Shown piece after piece: positions 1 to 8,735 of a stretch of DNA of 64,000 bases. Where the stretch lies: assembly GCF_001039475.1 (NCBI RefSeq), contig NZ_LELK01000001.1, positions 1,638,819-1,702,818 of the forward strand. The letters run 5' to 3'. The position numbers were made by a program, and so were the translations under genes. The stretch's first letter is position 1, and every line of letters begins with the position of its first letter. Source of the stretch: Guptibacillus hwajinpoensis. Lineage in GTDB: Bacteria; Bacillota; Bacilli; Bacillales; Guptibacillaceae. The notes beneath the pieces are model-generated. The model was given only the letters and a program-made list of their open reading frames with translations. It did no database searches and was not told where the DNA came from.

Positions 1-289
1 AAGTTAACAGCATCTCCTTCTGATCCTTAAGCCCTTCTGCCTGCGATGTAAAGCCGCTAGTGCTAACCCTTAAGAATCCTAGCAGCCAGTACATCGTGTT
101 AAAGATAACTGCACCAATCGCCACTCCCCCAATGGAGACCGGATCGGGCATACGTCCGACAACTGCCGTGTCAACTGCGCCGAGCAGCGGAGTTGAGATC
201 CCTGAAATGACGAGCGGGAGGGCTAATAGAAGGTATTCTTTATGGCTGCAGGCTTTCTTTATTTCTAACGATGGTGATCCTATCTTCAT
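1..289 (-). CDS. MATE family efflux transporter (DinF/NorM-like), partial
   Basis: This is the N-terminal part of a multidrug and toxin extrusion transporter; the gene runs off the left edge. Reverse translation from the ATG at 289 gives a short charged leader, then a hydrophobic helix containing LALPLVISGISTPLLGAVD and the segment GFLRVSTSGFTSQA, both typical of the DinF/NorM family. The start is preceded by AGGAG about six bases upstream. It lies 64 bp downstream of the cntF-like gene in the same direction, so it may be the last gene of the metallophore operon, or an unrelated neighbour with its own ribosome binding site. The family expels organic cations or antibiotics by Na+ or H+ antiport; the substrate here is unknown. 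Confidence 0.88.
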   Translation of the reverse strand, partial: MKIGSPSLEIKKACSHKEYLLLALPLVISGISTPLLGAVDTAVVGRMPDPVSIGGVAIGAVIFNTMYWLLGFLRVSTSGFTSQAEGLKDQKEMLLT

Positions 290-353
290 AGTATTCTCCT
301 TCACTATTCTTCAAACTCAGCAACTCACGGCAAACGAGTAGAAAATCACAACG

Positions 354-1127
354 TCAATCCAGAGATGCAGCGTTTAGCAAAGCCTTTGTATAAGGATTCC
401 TTTCATGCTCATAAAGCTTACCTAGTTCAAACTGGTCAACCATCGACCCTTCCTTCAGGACGATAATCCTCTCACATAGAAAGGTGACCGCCCTCATGTC
501 ATGCGAGATAAATAGGATCGTTATGTTTAATTGTTGCTGTAGTTTTTTTAAGAGAGTAAGAATTTGAACTTGAACCGTCACATCCAGACTCGCAGTTGGT
601 TCATCGCAAATGAGGAGTGATGGTTCAAGACTGATTGCTCTTGCGATACTTACTCGTTGCTTTTGACCTCCGCTAAGTTCGCCTGGGTAACGATCGGCTA
701 GACTACTATCAAGACCAACTAGGCCTAGAAGTTCTCTTGCAATATCTTTATCTGAAAGTCCCTCCACATCAATAAAAGAAGGTGTGAATTCTTTGTAATT
801 CTTAAGTTGTTCTAGCAGGCTTTTCCAAATGGGAAGCTTAGGGTTTAAGGCACTGGCGGCGTCTTGGAAAATCATCTGGACATTCTTACGGTACGCTCTT
901 AAGGGAGCACGTTTCTTAGGCGCAATCGGACTTCCTTGAAAGGTGATCCCTCCATCCTGATAGGTTTCTAGACCAATCAAGATTTTGGCTAATGTACTTT
1001 TTCCGCTCCCACTCTCTCCAACGATTCCAAGAGACTCACCTTGTTCTAGCGAAAAAGATAACTGTTTCAAAGCGTGCACGTTTTTCGAATACTGTTTTGA
1101 TAGGTTGTCTACTACGAGAATGCTCAT
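354..1127 (-). CDS. cntF: ABC transporter ATP-binding protein, nickel/metallophore type (CntF-like)
   Basis: The 257-residue protein is the second ATPase of an Opp/Nik-type importer. It has a Walker A GESGSGKS, the signature LSGGQKQR and Walker B LLICDEPTAS. It lacks the long C-terminal oligopeptide-binding extension of OppF, and this compact form is usual for Nik/Cnt ATPases. Its start overlaps the stop of the upstream cntD-like gene by four bases, so the two are translationally coupled. In context it energises uptake of the metal-metallophore complex at the cytoplasmic face of the membrane. Assignment to Cnt rather than Nik or Dpp rests on the cntL/cntM genes in the same cluster. Confidence 0.88.
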   Translation of the reverse strand: MSILVVDNLSKQYSKNVHALKQLSFSLEQGESLGIVGESGSGKSTLAKILIGLETYQDGGITFQGSPIAPKKRAPLRAYRKNVQMIFQDAASALNPKLPIWKSLLEQLKNYKEFTPSFIDVEGLSDKDIARELLGLVGLDSSLADRYPGELSGGQKQRVSIARAISLEPSLLICDEPTASLDVTVQVQILTLLKKLQQQLNITILFISHDMRAVTFLCERIIVLKEGSMVDQFELGKLYEHERNPYTKALLNAASLD

Positions 1128-1942
1128 AGAGAATACACGCCTTCAGTCGTCGATGCTTGTCGTTCCTCGGGAAGTGACAATAACGAGGAACAAAGCTTTT
1201 TCGTGTAGGGGTGTTGATGGTGGAATCGGATTTGCTCTGTGGGCCCATCTTCCACGATCACTCCCTCATACATCACATGAATTCGGTCAGACCACTTATA
1301 CGCTTGTGCAAGATCATGCGTAATCATCAAAACGGCACAGTCCGTTTCTTTACGGGCTTTATCAATATACTTCAGCACCTTTTCACCATTCATCAAATCT
1401 AATGCTGTCGTCACTTCATCACAAATGAGAATGTTCGGTTTTAGCGCTAGGGTCATTGAGATGGCTGCACGCTGCACTTGGCCTCCGCTCAATTGAAAGG
1501 GATAGCTATGATAGACCCGCTTGGGATCCAAACCCGTTTCTGCCAGTGCAAGAAGAGCCGCTTCTTTCGCTGCCTTTTTGGAGATGGATTGATGAGTACG
1601 GATCGTTTCGATTAGTTGTTTTCCAATCTTGATATAAGGTGTAAAGCTTCCACGGTAGTCCTGAAAGATGATGCCGATTTCTTTACCAAGTAATTGATAA
1701 TGCTCGTTTCTACTCAGCTTCACTAAGTCCTGCCCTTTATACAAAATCTGCCCTTCCACCGTCATCTCTTCAGGTAGAATTCCGAGGATCGCTCTCGCGG
1801 TCAAACTTTTTCCGCTTCCACTTTCCCCGATCAAAGCAGCCATTTCCCCTTTCTCAATTTCCATATCGATGCCTTTAAGTAAGAGTTCGCCGCTCCTGCT
1901 TTCAATGGTTAAGTTGTTAACCGTCAGTAAACTGTTACTCAA
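1124..1942 (-). CDS. cntD: ABC transporter ATP-binding protein, nickel/metallophore type (CntD-like)
   Basis: This 272-residue ATPase pairs with the downstream CntF-like protein. Walker A is GESGSGKS, the signature is LSGGQVQR and Walker B is ILICDEVTTALD. The unusual V in DEVTTALD instead of the common DEPTTALD is visible and is also seen in some NikD proteins. It overlaps both neighbours by four bases (ATGA type), so the whole transporter block is one coupled operon. Its role is ATP hydrolysis for import of opine metallophore complexes of zinc, nickel or cobalt. Confidence 0.87.
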   Translation of the reverse strand: MSNSLLTVNNLTIESRSGELLLKGIDMEIEKGEMAALIGESGSGKSLTARAILGILPEEMTVEGQILYKGQDLVKLSRNEHYQLLGKEIGIIFQDYRGSFTPYIKIGKQLIETIRTHQSISKKAAKEAALLALAETGLDPKRVYHSYPFQLSGGQVQRAAISMTLALKPNILICDEVTTALDLMNGEKVLKYIDKARKETDCAVLMITHDLAQAYKWSDRIHVMYEGVIVEDGPTEQIRFHHQHPYTKKLCSSLLSLPEERQASTTEGVYSL

Positions 1943-2790
1943 ATCCGGCCCCTCCCTCTTCGAATATCAAACTGACTTTTCAGACCATCTCCTAAAAGGT
2001 TAAAACAAAGCACGGTTAGCATGATCGCTATCCCAGGGTAAACCATTAACAAAGGTTTCACCTGAAAGTAACTTCTGCCGTCATTAAGCATAGCTCCCCA
2101 TTCTGGGATCGGCGGTTGTGCGCCTAGACCGATATAGGAAAAGGAAGACACGAGAAGAATCACTTTTCCAACATCAATGGCTGCCATAACAATAATATCT
2201 GGTATCACTTGGGGCAAGATGTGCATGCGAATCGTCTTCAAAGAACTTGAATTCGCTGTTTGCGAGACGAGAACATATTCCTTCTGTTTTTCCGTGAGAA
2301 CAAGTCCGCGGACGACGCGCGCGTACACAATCCATCTAACAAGAACGATCGCAATAAGTAGGTTCGTTAGATTTGGTCCAAGGATACCAGCAATCGCAAT
2401 CGCCAGGATGAAATCAGGAAACGATAAGATACCATCTACGATTCTCATGAGAATGGCATCCACTTTACCTCCAATATACCCGGAGATGAGACCAACTGGC
2501 ACGCCAATCAGAATGGCGACAACGATCGCAAAGGTACCTAGTCCAATGGTGAGTTTGGCGCCATATACGATTCTAGCAAGTATATCCCGACCAAGCTGAT
2601 CGGTACCCAGCCAATGGGTTGCAGAGGAATCTTGCAGTCTATTCCCCATATCGACTAGAAAAGGATCATGAGGAACAAGCGCCCCACCAATCAGCGTCAC
2701 AACCATGATGAAGACGGCGAGCAGAAGGCCGAGGACTAGATTGACGTTTCCTAGTGACAACGATGTTCGGATAACGGCTGTTTTCATCAC
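1939..2790 (-). CDS. cntC: ABC transporter permease, nickel/metallophore type (CntC-like)
   Basis: A 283-residue inner-membrane permease of the DppC/NikC family. The N-terminal helix is followed by a periplasmic-type stretch containing HWLGTDQLGRD, the hallmark of the second permease of Opp/Dpp/Nik importers. The cytoplasmic EAA-like loop and about five further membrane helices follow. The gene overlaps cntB and cntD by four bases on either side. It forms the translocation channel together with the CntB-like permease. Confidence 0.88.
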   Translation of the reverse strand: MMKTAVIRTSLSLGNVNLVLGLLLAVFIMVVTLIGGALVPHDPFLVDMGNRLQDSSATHWLGTDQLGRDILARIVYGAKLTIGLGTFAIVVAILIGVPVGLISGYIGGKVDAILMRIVDGILSFPDFILAIAIAGILGPNLTNLLIAIVLVRWIVYARVVRGLVLTEKQKEYVLVSQTANSSSLKTIRMHILPQVIPDIIVMAAIDVGKVILLVSSFSYIGLGAQPPIPEWGAMLNDGRSYFQVKPLLMVYPGIAIMLTVLCFNLLGDGLKSQFDIRRGRGRI

Positions 2791-3746
2791 ATGGACTCCT
2801 TTCCATTGTTTAGTTGAGGATTGATGATGATGTACATGAAATCCACCACTAGGTTGGATAGAACAACAAGAAAGCCAATGATCAGAATATAGCCCTGGAT
2901 CACAGGGTAATCACGCTCCATCACTGCGTTCACGATCAACTCCCCCATTCCAGGCCACGAGAAGAGGATCTCAATAACGGTTACACCGCCGAGAAGGCTA
3001 CCAATGCTTAATCCGAACATCGTAACGAGCGGGATTAGACTTCCCCTTAAAGCATGAGAGAAAATGATTCGATTCTTCCTTAATCCCCGTGCTTTAGCGG
3101 CTTCGATGTACGAGCTTTGCAGTGTAGCGATTAAACGCTCACGCAATAGCCTAATATAAAGGGGAGCCATGGCGACCCCAAGTGTGACGGAAGGCAGAAT
3201 AAAGTGAGCGAGTGTCGCCTTTCCCATCACAGGCAGAAGATTCAATTGCAAAGAGAAAACATAAATCAACATGAGACCAAGCCAAAAACTGGGGATCGAA
3301 GCCCCCGTCAAAGCGGTCCACCTGCTTAGATAATCCGGCCATCGCCCTTCATAAATCGCTCCCAGCATCCCCATCGGCACGGCTATGATAAAAAGCACAA
3401 CCAAACCGCCGATGGATAAAGAAAGAGTCGCCGGCAGCTTTTCTAGAATCAGGTCCAAAACCGGTCTTTTGGAAATCAAAGATTCACCTAGATCCAGTTG
3501 AAGAACACCAATGACCCACTCGCCATACTGTTCAAGAATGGGCCGGTCAAATTTGTATTCCTGCATTAACTGTTCCTCATCTGCTTTCGTTGCAGCCATA
3601 TCGTCTACCTTCAACATGGTTCTGATCGGATCTCCCGGAGTAATCTTCATTAATAGAAAAGTGATTAGAGAGAGAACCAGAACCATGATAACCAATTGAA
3701 GCATTCTCGATCCGATAATGAGTAGAAATTGTTTCATATTGTTCAC
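2787..3746 (-). CDS. cntB: ABC transporter permease, nickel/metallophore type (CntB-like)
   Basis: A 319-residue permease of the DppB/NikB family. The N-terminal membrane helix is followed by the family motif LMKITPGDP, then a large extracytoplasmic loop, then the helices of the transport domain with the EAA-type segment AKARGLRKNRI. It starts the coupled B-C-D-F block, 67 bp downstream of the binding-protein gene. The start ATG has an upstream AGGTG ribosome binding site. It works as a heterodimer with the CntC-like permease. Confidence 0.88.
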   Translation of the reverse strand: MNNMKQFLLIIGSRMLQLVIMVLVLSLITFLLMKITPGDPIRTMLKVDDMAATKADEEQLMQEYKFDRPILEQYGEWVIGVLQLDLGESLISKRPVLDLILEKLPATLSLSIGGLVVLFIIAVPMGMLGAIYEGRWPDYLSRWTALTGASIPSFWLGLMLIYVFSLQLNLLPVMGKATLAHFILPSVTLGVAMAPLYIRLLRERLIATLQSSYIEAAKARGLRKNRIIFSHALRGSLIPLVTMFGLSIGSLLGGVTVIEILFSWPGMGELIVNAVMERDYPVIQGYILIIGFLVVLSNLVVDFMYIIINPQLNNGKESM

Positions 3747-3813
3747 CTTCTAACCTATAAATGATCGTTCCACGAGAAAAGTGAAAGCATCAAAAGATAC
3801 TTTCACTCTTCGT

Positions 3814-5355
3814 CTATTCAACATCCATTTCATTAGTAATCAAATAATACTCTTCTGATCCCGGCTTCCAATTCTTCACTCGTTGGTTCACCCCTACAAT
3901 AATATGAGGATGAAGAATGAAGGATTGCGAAACCTCTTCTTGAATGATTTCAACTGCTCGTTTCTGCAATTCATTCCGTTTTTCAAGATCAGCTTCTTTG
4001 TTAAGCTCCTGAGTTAGGTTATTCACTTCAGGGATGTTGATCTGCCCTGGATTTAAAGAACCGTCAGGCAAATAAGCTACATTAAAGAAATAGCCACCAT
4101 CTCCGCGAGGTGCCGTTAAATTGGAATAGGTAACAAGATCCCATTCTTCTTGCTTCTCCCACAGGTAACTGTCAATGTTCTCAACTGTCACAACGTTCAC
4201 CTTGATTCCTAGATTAGCAGCCTCCGACTGAAAGTATTGAGCCATCATTGGAAGTTCTGGCCTACCTTCATACGTTGCTAAAGTCAATTCAAGTTGCTTT
4301 CCGTCTTTCTCCAGGTTTCCATCCGCATTTTTCTCATAGCCTGCTTCTTTTAAGAGCATCTCCGCCTTCGCAGGATCATAGGCTACAGGCTCTTCCTCGC
4401 TTGCAAACTTGAAATCCGGATTAAATGGTCCGCTCGCAGCTGTAGCATGACCAGTCATGATTTCCTCAACACCAACCTCCCTGTTCACTAACAGATCCAG
4501 CGCTTGTCGGACTTTCACATCCTGAAGTTCAGGCTTGGCTGAATTATAGAGGAAGAAATGGACTCGTAAACTAGCAACCGACTCAACACGCAGTTCATTG
4601 TTACTCTCGATCGGTTCCAATGATTCTGGAGGCAGGTGATACGCGATATCCGCTTCCCCCGATTGAAGCGCTAGGGCACGAACATTTCCATCGGAGTTGA
4701 ATGTGATGGTTACATCATCCAAGTTGGCCTCTCCATCCCAATACTCGGGATATTTCTTTAGTTGGATTTTTTCTTCAGAGGAGAAATTCTCGACTTGGAA
4801 AGCACCCGTAGCAATCGGCTGTTCACCAATATTCTCAGCATCTGCTTTAATGATCGATGCATTCGTGTGAACGAGTTCTGATAAGAAAGCAGGGTACTCT
4901 TCTGTTGTCTTAAAGGTGACTTGCTGTCCGTCTACTTTTATTTCGTCAATCTTCAAAGCGGAAGCTAGAGCTTCATTCACTTCAATGGCACGCTCAAACG
5001 AAGCTTTGACCGCTTCTCCGTCCATTGTGGAGCCATCATGAAACGTCACATCATCTCTTAATGTAAAGACCCATGTTGTTTCGTCCTTCTGCTCCCACGA
5101 TTCAGCAAGCCATGGCTGAATCTCAAGATTCTCATCGATCTTTACGAGCGTTTCCGCTATTCCAGCACGCACGCCCATAAAATCTTGATGCGGATCGATC
5201 GTTTCTGAGGCAAAGCTGTATAACATTGTTAATGACTTATCTTCTGAGGTTGATTCACCCTTCTCTTCTCCCTCTGTCCCTGACTCATTCGCGCAACCTG
5301 TGATGATCAATAGCAGAACTAGTAGCAGCCCCGCTATCGTTTTTTTGTTTTTCAT
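3814..5355 (-). CDS. cntA: Extracellular solute-binding lipoprotein, nickel/metallophore type (CntA-like)
   Basis: A 513-residue family 5 solute-binding protein. It has a lipoprotein signal peptide ending at LIITGC (Cys21), an acidic linker, and then the two-lobed family 5 fold, with the early motif TLDP replaced by ETIDPHQDF. The length matches NikA/CntA. It should capture the metal-metallophore complex at the outer face of the membrane. It is preceded by AGGAG and by a 205-bp intergenic region with two Zur-box-like palindromes, so it may be transcribed from its own zinc-responsive promoter as well as from the cntL promoter. Confidence 0.88.
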   Translation of the reverse strand: MKNKKTIAGLLLVLLLIITGCANESGTEGEEKGESTSEDKSLTMLYSFASETIDPHQDFMGVRAGIAETLVKIDENLEIQPWLAESWEQKDETTWVFTLRDDVTFHDGSTMDGEAVKASFERAIEVNEALASALKIDEIKVDGQQVTFKTTEEYPAFLSELVHTNASIIKADAENIGEQPIATGAFQVENFSSEEKIQLKKYPEYWDGEANLDDVTITFNSDGNVRALALQSGEADIAYHLPPESLEPIESNNELRVESVASLRVHFFLYNSAKPELQDVKVRQALDLLVNREVGVEEIMTGHATAASGPFNPDFKFASEEEPVAYDPAKAEMLLKEAGYEKNADGNLEKDGKQLELTLATYEGRPELPMMAQYFQSEAANLGIKVNVVTVENIDSYLWEKQEEWDLVTYSNLTAPRGDGGYFFNVAYLPDGSLNPGQINIPEVNNLTQELNKEADLEKRNELQKRAVEIIQEEVSQSFILHPHIIVGVNQRVKNWKPGSEEYYLITNEMDVE

Positions 5356-5421
5356 TACTCTTTTCTCCTTTAGTATTAGATTGTTATGTAGCTCCCATCA
5401 CCATGCAGTGAACCGATTAAA

Positions 5422-5436
5422 ACAAAATCATTACGA
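5422..5436. promoter_or_regulatory. Putative Zur box upstream of cntA
   Basis: The 7-1-7 site reads ACAAAATCATTACGA. It agrees with the Bacillus Zur consensus TCGTAATnATTACGA at 11 of 14 defined positions, with one half-site perfect. It lies 67 bp upstream of the cntA start. Zinc repression is an inference. Confidence 0.55.
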
Positions 5437-5489
5437 TTTAAAACCAAGAGAAGTCCCGAAATGCTAAATGAACAAGCCTCGCCTGCAAA

Positions 5490-5504
5490 TCGTAACCTTT
5501 ACTA
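5490..5504. promoter_or_regulatory. Second putative Zur box upstream of cntA
   Basis: The site TCGTAACCTTTACTA matches the Zur 7-1-7 consensus at 11 of 14 positions; this time the left half is the better one. It lies 53 bp further from cntA than the first site, in the gap after the exporter gene. Confidence 0.45.
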
Positions 5505-5560
5505 TTTACAATTAACTACTATACTTAGAGGATGTCCTCCCGTCAATAACTAATTATCCT

Positions 5561-6439
5561 CTACTTTTTCCATACTGGTATAAATGACACTTTCGCTCTT
5601 CCTACCGGCTGTTTTTTGCGAGATAGTAAGATACATGAGGTCACGATGAGAACTCCTCCCGTTACAGTGAGTAGACTAGGCACCTCTGCCCAGAAAAGAA
5701 AGCCCCACAGGATGTTAAACACGATCCCTATATAACGAGCGATTTCAACGACTACCACACTTTCATGTGTAAAGGCCTTCGTTAAGAATACCTGCCCGAG
5801 CAGGGATACTACGCCAATTCCGACTAGAATAGACAGCTCTGTAGGCGAAGGAAGCACAAAATTGTTCCACATCAAGGGAATGGTAACAAGAGTACCCGTC
5901 GCCAAAAAATAAAACACGATCTCAAATGAATGATGCGCTTTACTTAGAAAGCGAATGCTCGTTGCGGCAGCTCCTGCAAAAAGAGCACTTGCCACACCAA
6001 CGAGGGCAAAAAGGGAGTATGCTGAGTACGCTCCAGGCTTCGTTAACAACACAACTCCAACAAGAACAAGAGGCAAAATCAGTATGACTCGCTTAGAAAC
6101 CCGTTCTTTTAAGAACAGATAGGAAAAGAACACCGCAAAGAATGGTGACAAATGCGCGAGAATGCTTGCATCAGCGAGTGGAATCTTTGAAATGGTATAG
6201 AAGTACGCTAGTAAATACAGCGCTCCAAACAGGCCGCGCAACATCAAAAATGGAATCCCTTTCCTCGAGAATTGAACCTTGCTTCGCTTCATGAAGAAAT
6301 AGATGAGAACCGTTCCTATGAAACTTCTAAAAAACACGATCTCTGAAGTTGGCACGGTGTCACTTATGCTTTTGACGAGCACGTTCATAATACTGAAAAT
6401 CAATGATGATAGAATAGCTAGGATAACTCCATTTTTCAT
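5561..6439 (-). CDS. cntI: EamA/DMT-family exporter, probable metallophore exporter (CntI-like)
   Basis: A 292-residue integral membrane protein with about ten helices and the duplicated EamA domain of the drug/metabolite transporter superfamily. It overlaps the stop of cntM by four bases, so it is coupled to metallophore synthesis. In the Pseudomonas pseudopaline system an EamA protein (CntI) exports the product, whereas Staphylococcus uses an MFS protein (CntE). This gene therefore places the locus closer to the pseudopaline-type arrangement. The export role is inferred from position and family. Confidence 0.8.
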   Translation of the reverse strand: MKNGVILAILSSLIFSIMNVLVKSISDTVPTSEIVFFRSFIGTVLIYFFMKRSKVQFSRKGIPFLMLRGLFGALYLLAYFYTISKIPLADASILAHLSPFFAVFFSYLFLKERVSKRVILILPLVLVGVVLLTKPGAYSAYSLFALVGVASALFAGAAATSIRFLSKAHHSFEIVFYFLATGTLVTIPLMWNNFVLPSPTELSILVGIGVVSLLGQVFLTKAFTHESVVVVEIARYIGIVFNILWGFLFWAEVPSLLTVTGGVLIVTSCILLSRKKQPVGRAKVSFIPVWKK

Positions 6440-7680
6440 AATATCTCTCTTTCCTTACTTCTCATCCCTCTGATCGGCTCACCTTTCAAGCATTGCCATT
6501 CGTGAACTTTCTGCTCGAACAATTGAATCAATCGGAAGATTTCTGGCATGCTGATCCCTCTTTCGACGCCCATCCGGTGCATCTGCACTAGATTCATATA
6601 GTCTTCAAACGGGATCCTAGGTACGCTCCATTCCCCAGACGCCGTTCTCGAAATTTGTGGATAAGGTACTTTTGAGAAATCAAAATATGCTCCATTCGAA
6701 TCAGGTTTTGAAAAGGGATCAATCAAGATGGAAGCATAGCGAATATATAATAAGTACTCTTGCTTAACAGGTTCGAATTCATTGAACCCCTCTAGATCAG
6801 ACCGTGACAGCGACTCATCGTGTACAGGGTAGTTATCGTCATTAAGAAATTGAAGTAAATTAATTGGGTTTCCCCCTAGCTCCACGACGAGAGCGGAAAT
6901 CTCCTTCCACAGTTTCACCATAATTCTAATGGTATCTTGCGTAATGGGTCCTTCCGGATAGAGTTTGTACAGGGATTTCAGAGATTTAGTCTCAGAAAAG
7001 ATTTCATTCAATGAGAATCGATTGATAAAAAACGCAGGATGAACGTACGTCGTAATGTTCCGACATTCCACATCAATCGGATTTTCCTTTACCACCGTCT
7101 CAATACCAGCTTCTTCTAGTAACCTCTCAACATGGTGAAGATGAAGACCCCTTTCTTTATTTGTAGCAAGGTAAATCCGCTTTTTCACCGCCTTCGTAAA
7201 CGAAACGATTTCACTGTCAGGTAAGAATTTAGTAGCAGCAAAATAAGTAGAAGAGCTAATCACCTCAATGCTACGACCTGATTCGCGAACCAACTGACTA
7301 ACCAGATCGTTCGATCCAACTACGGGTGATAATAAAATAATCGTCTGAAGCTGTGTTAATTTTTCAATACAAAGACTCTGAAGAACGTCATGGTAGCTGT
7401 AGCTTGGAACGCATACGACCATCGCGTCAAATCGATCGTCTACGCTTGCTAACTCATCATAAAAATGCGCAATCTTGACCTCGCCAGAAAGAAAAGGCCG
7501 ATTAGGTGCGATCGCAGTAATCACATTTCCAGATTTCTTAAGCTGATTTTGTACTTCACTCGAATGAGATCCATTACGATTTACAATCGACACTTCTCCC
7601 TGCCAGCTCTTCGCTACAGCAACGGCTGTTTGTATCGCAGCGGGACCTGCCCCGACAATCAACGTATGCTGTACCCTCAT
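6436..7680 (-). CDS. cntM: Opine metallophore dehydrogenase (CntM-like)
   Basis: A 414-residue dehydrogenase that reductively condenses the amino-butyrate intermediate made by CntL with a 2-oxo acid. The N-terminus is a Rossmann fold with the nucleotide loop GAGPAAI (residues 10-16). It is followed by the conserved CntM features VHPAFFINRF, LYPEGPIT and LIDPFSKPD. Residues 144-151 read STYFAATK. At the position I recall as Asp150 in S. aureus CntM there is Ala149, which would favour alpha-ketoglutarate over pyruvate. It overlaps cntL and cntI by four bases each. The length is slightly below the roughly 430 residues of characterised members. Confidence 0.9.
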   Translation of the reverse strand: MRVQHTLIVGAGPAAIQTAVAVAKSWQGEVSIVNRNGSHSSEVQNQLKKSGNVITAIAPNRPFLSGEVKIAHFYDELASVDDRFDAMVVCVPSYSYHDVLQSLCIEKLTQLQTIILLSPVVGSNDLVSQLVRESGRSIEVISSSTYFAATKFLPDSEIVSFTKAVKKRIYLATNKERGLHLHHVERLLEEAGIETVVKENPIDVECRNITTYVHPAFFINRFSLNEIFSETKSLKSLYKLYPEGPITQDTIRIMVKLWKEISALVVELGGNPINLLQFLNDDNYPVHDESLSRSDLEGFNEFEPVKQEYLLYIRYASILIDPFSKPDSNGAYFDFSKVPYPQISRTASGEWSVPRIPFEDYMNLVQMHRMGVERGISMPEIFRLIQLFEQKVHEWQCLKGEPIRGMRSKEREIL

Positions 7681-8492
7681 ATCAACACCTTGCTCTCTTT
7701 CTCAAGTACGAGTGTTTCGTAAATGCTGTCACTGTTCAGATGAGGGACAGAACGCTTGAGCCAGTTACCTGTGATGATGTCATCGAACGGATAATTAAAA
7801 ATCGATTTCAAACCGTTTCCAAATCGAACGATCACCTTCGTCCCTTCCCACACCTTCTCCTTAAGAACCTCGATGACTTCATGTTTATCTTTCACAAGAG
7901 AAGCAATAAAAACATGAGTAATCGTTTGAAAATCATGTTGAGCGTTAATATCCCCATGCAGAAACGCAATCTGATTTTCGAGACCAGATTGACGCGCCAC
8001 TACCTTCGACAACTCAATGGCTTCCTGATCGATGTCTAAGCAAATCACATTCGCCCCTGTCTCTTTCGCAATCGTTAAGGCCGTTGTCGGAAAGGCTCCT
8101 GATCCTATAAACAGAACGTTTGATTCACTATGTATGCCAAAATTGTGGTATTCATCTCTGACAGACTGCGCCAAAGCCGACACGTATTGTCCAACTGGGA
8201 GTCCTGCCTGCTGAGCTCGAATGGACTGGTATTTCTCTACGTCACATAGAGCGTTAACGGATGTTTCACGAAGCTGCTCTGAAAGTTCCTGAACTTCCTC
8301 TAACGCGCTCCACTGGTCCCATTTCAAAATGTTCTCCTCATGATTGATGAACGCACATAAATCATCCAATTTGCTCTTCAAAAGATCGTAGCACCCATCG
8401 AATTCCTTCGCATATCGAGCGAGTTCCGCAATCTCCACTTCGATCACTTTTAACGAGCAAAGGAGTTCATATTTTTCTTTCAAAAAAGTCAC
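7677..8492 (-). CDS. cntL: Nicotianamine synthase-like metallophore synthase (CntL-like)
   Basis: A 271-residue enzyme of the nicotianamine-synthase family. It transfers the aminobutyrate moiety of S-adenosylmethionine to an amino acid, normally histidine. A helical N-terminal third is followed by a SAM-binding Rossmann-like core with VLFIGSGAFPTTAL and VICLDIDQEAI (about residues 125-160). It is the first gene of the operon, with an AGGTGA ribosome binding site directly upstream. No histidine racemase (CntK) precedes it, so L-histidine is the likelier substrate unless a racemase lies elsewhere in the genome. Confidence 0.9.
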   Translation of the reverse strand: MTFLKEKYELLCSLKVIEVEIAELARYAKEFDGCYDLLKSKLDDLCAFINHEENILKWDQWSALEEVQELSEQLRETSVNALCDVEKYQSIRAQQAGLPVGQYVSALAQSVRDEYHNFGIHSESNVLFIGSGAFPTTALTIAKETGANVICLDIDQEAIELSKVVARQSGLENQIAFLHGDINAQHDFQTITHVFIASLVKDKHEVIEVLKEKVWEGTKVIVRFGNGLKSIFNYPFDDIITGNWLKRSVPHLNSDSIYETLVLEKESKVLI

Positions 8493-8511
8493 CTCACTTC
8501 TCAGTTTTAAA

Positions 8512-8526
8512 CCGAAATGATTTCGA
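8512..8526. promoter_or_regulatory. Putative Zur operator of the metallophore operon
   Basis: CCGAAATGATTTCGA contains a perfect 6-1-6 palindrome (CGAAAT-G-ATTTCG) and matches TCGTAATnATTACGA at 11 of 14 positions. It lies just downstream of the -10 box at 8539-8544, where a bound repressor would block initiation, and 20 bp upstream of the cntL start. Confidence 0.65.
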
Positions 8527-8538
8527 TTTATAAAGTAA

Positions 8539-8567
8539 AGTATAAGTAAGTCTTTTCGCTCTGTAAA
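8539..8567 (-). promoter_or_regulatory. Sigma-A promoter of the metallophore operon
   Basis: On the minus strand TTTACA (8567-8562) and TATACT (8544-8539) are separated by exactly 17 bp. Both are close to the housekeeping consensus. The Zur-like palindrome follows within the predicted start region. Confidence 0.7.
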
Positions 8568-8735
8568 TCAGTTTTTGCTTCATTTCATACAAATGATTCA
8601 ATAGACCCTTTTATGATGCCGGAATCCATTTCAACTATGTAAAGAGCACTCAAACCGATAAAATGCTTTATCTAGTAACGCTTTCTAAGATTTTTATCCC
8701 TATTGCAAAATGTTATGACCTGGACTAATTACCTA

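Noticed and set aside
985-1323. Plus-strand frames inside the metallophore transporter genes
   Set aside because: They are antisense shadows of well-supported minus-strand ABC genes and lack start signals.
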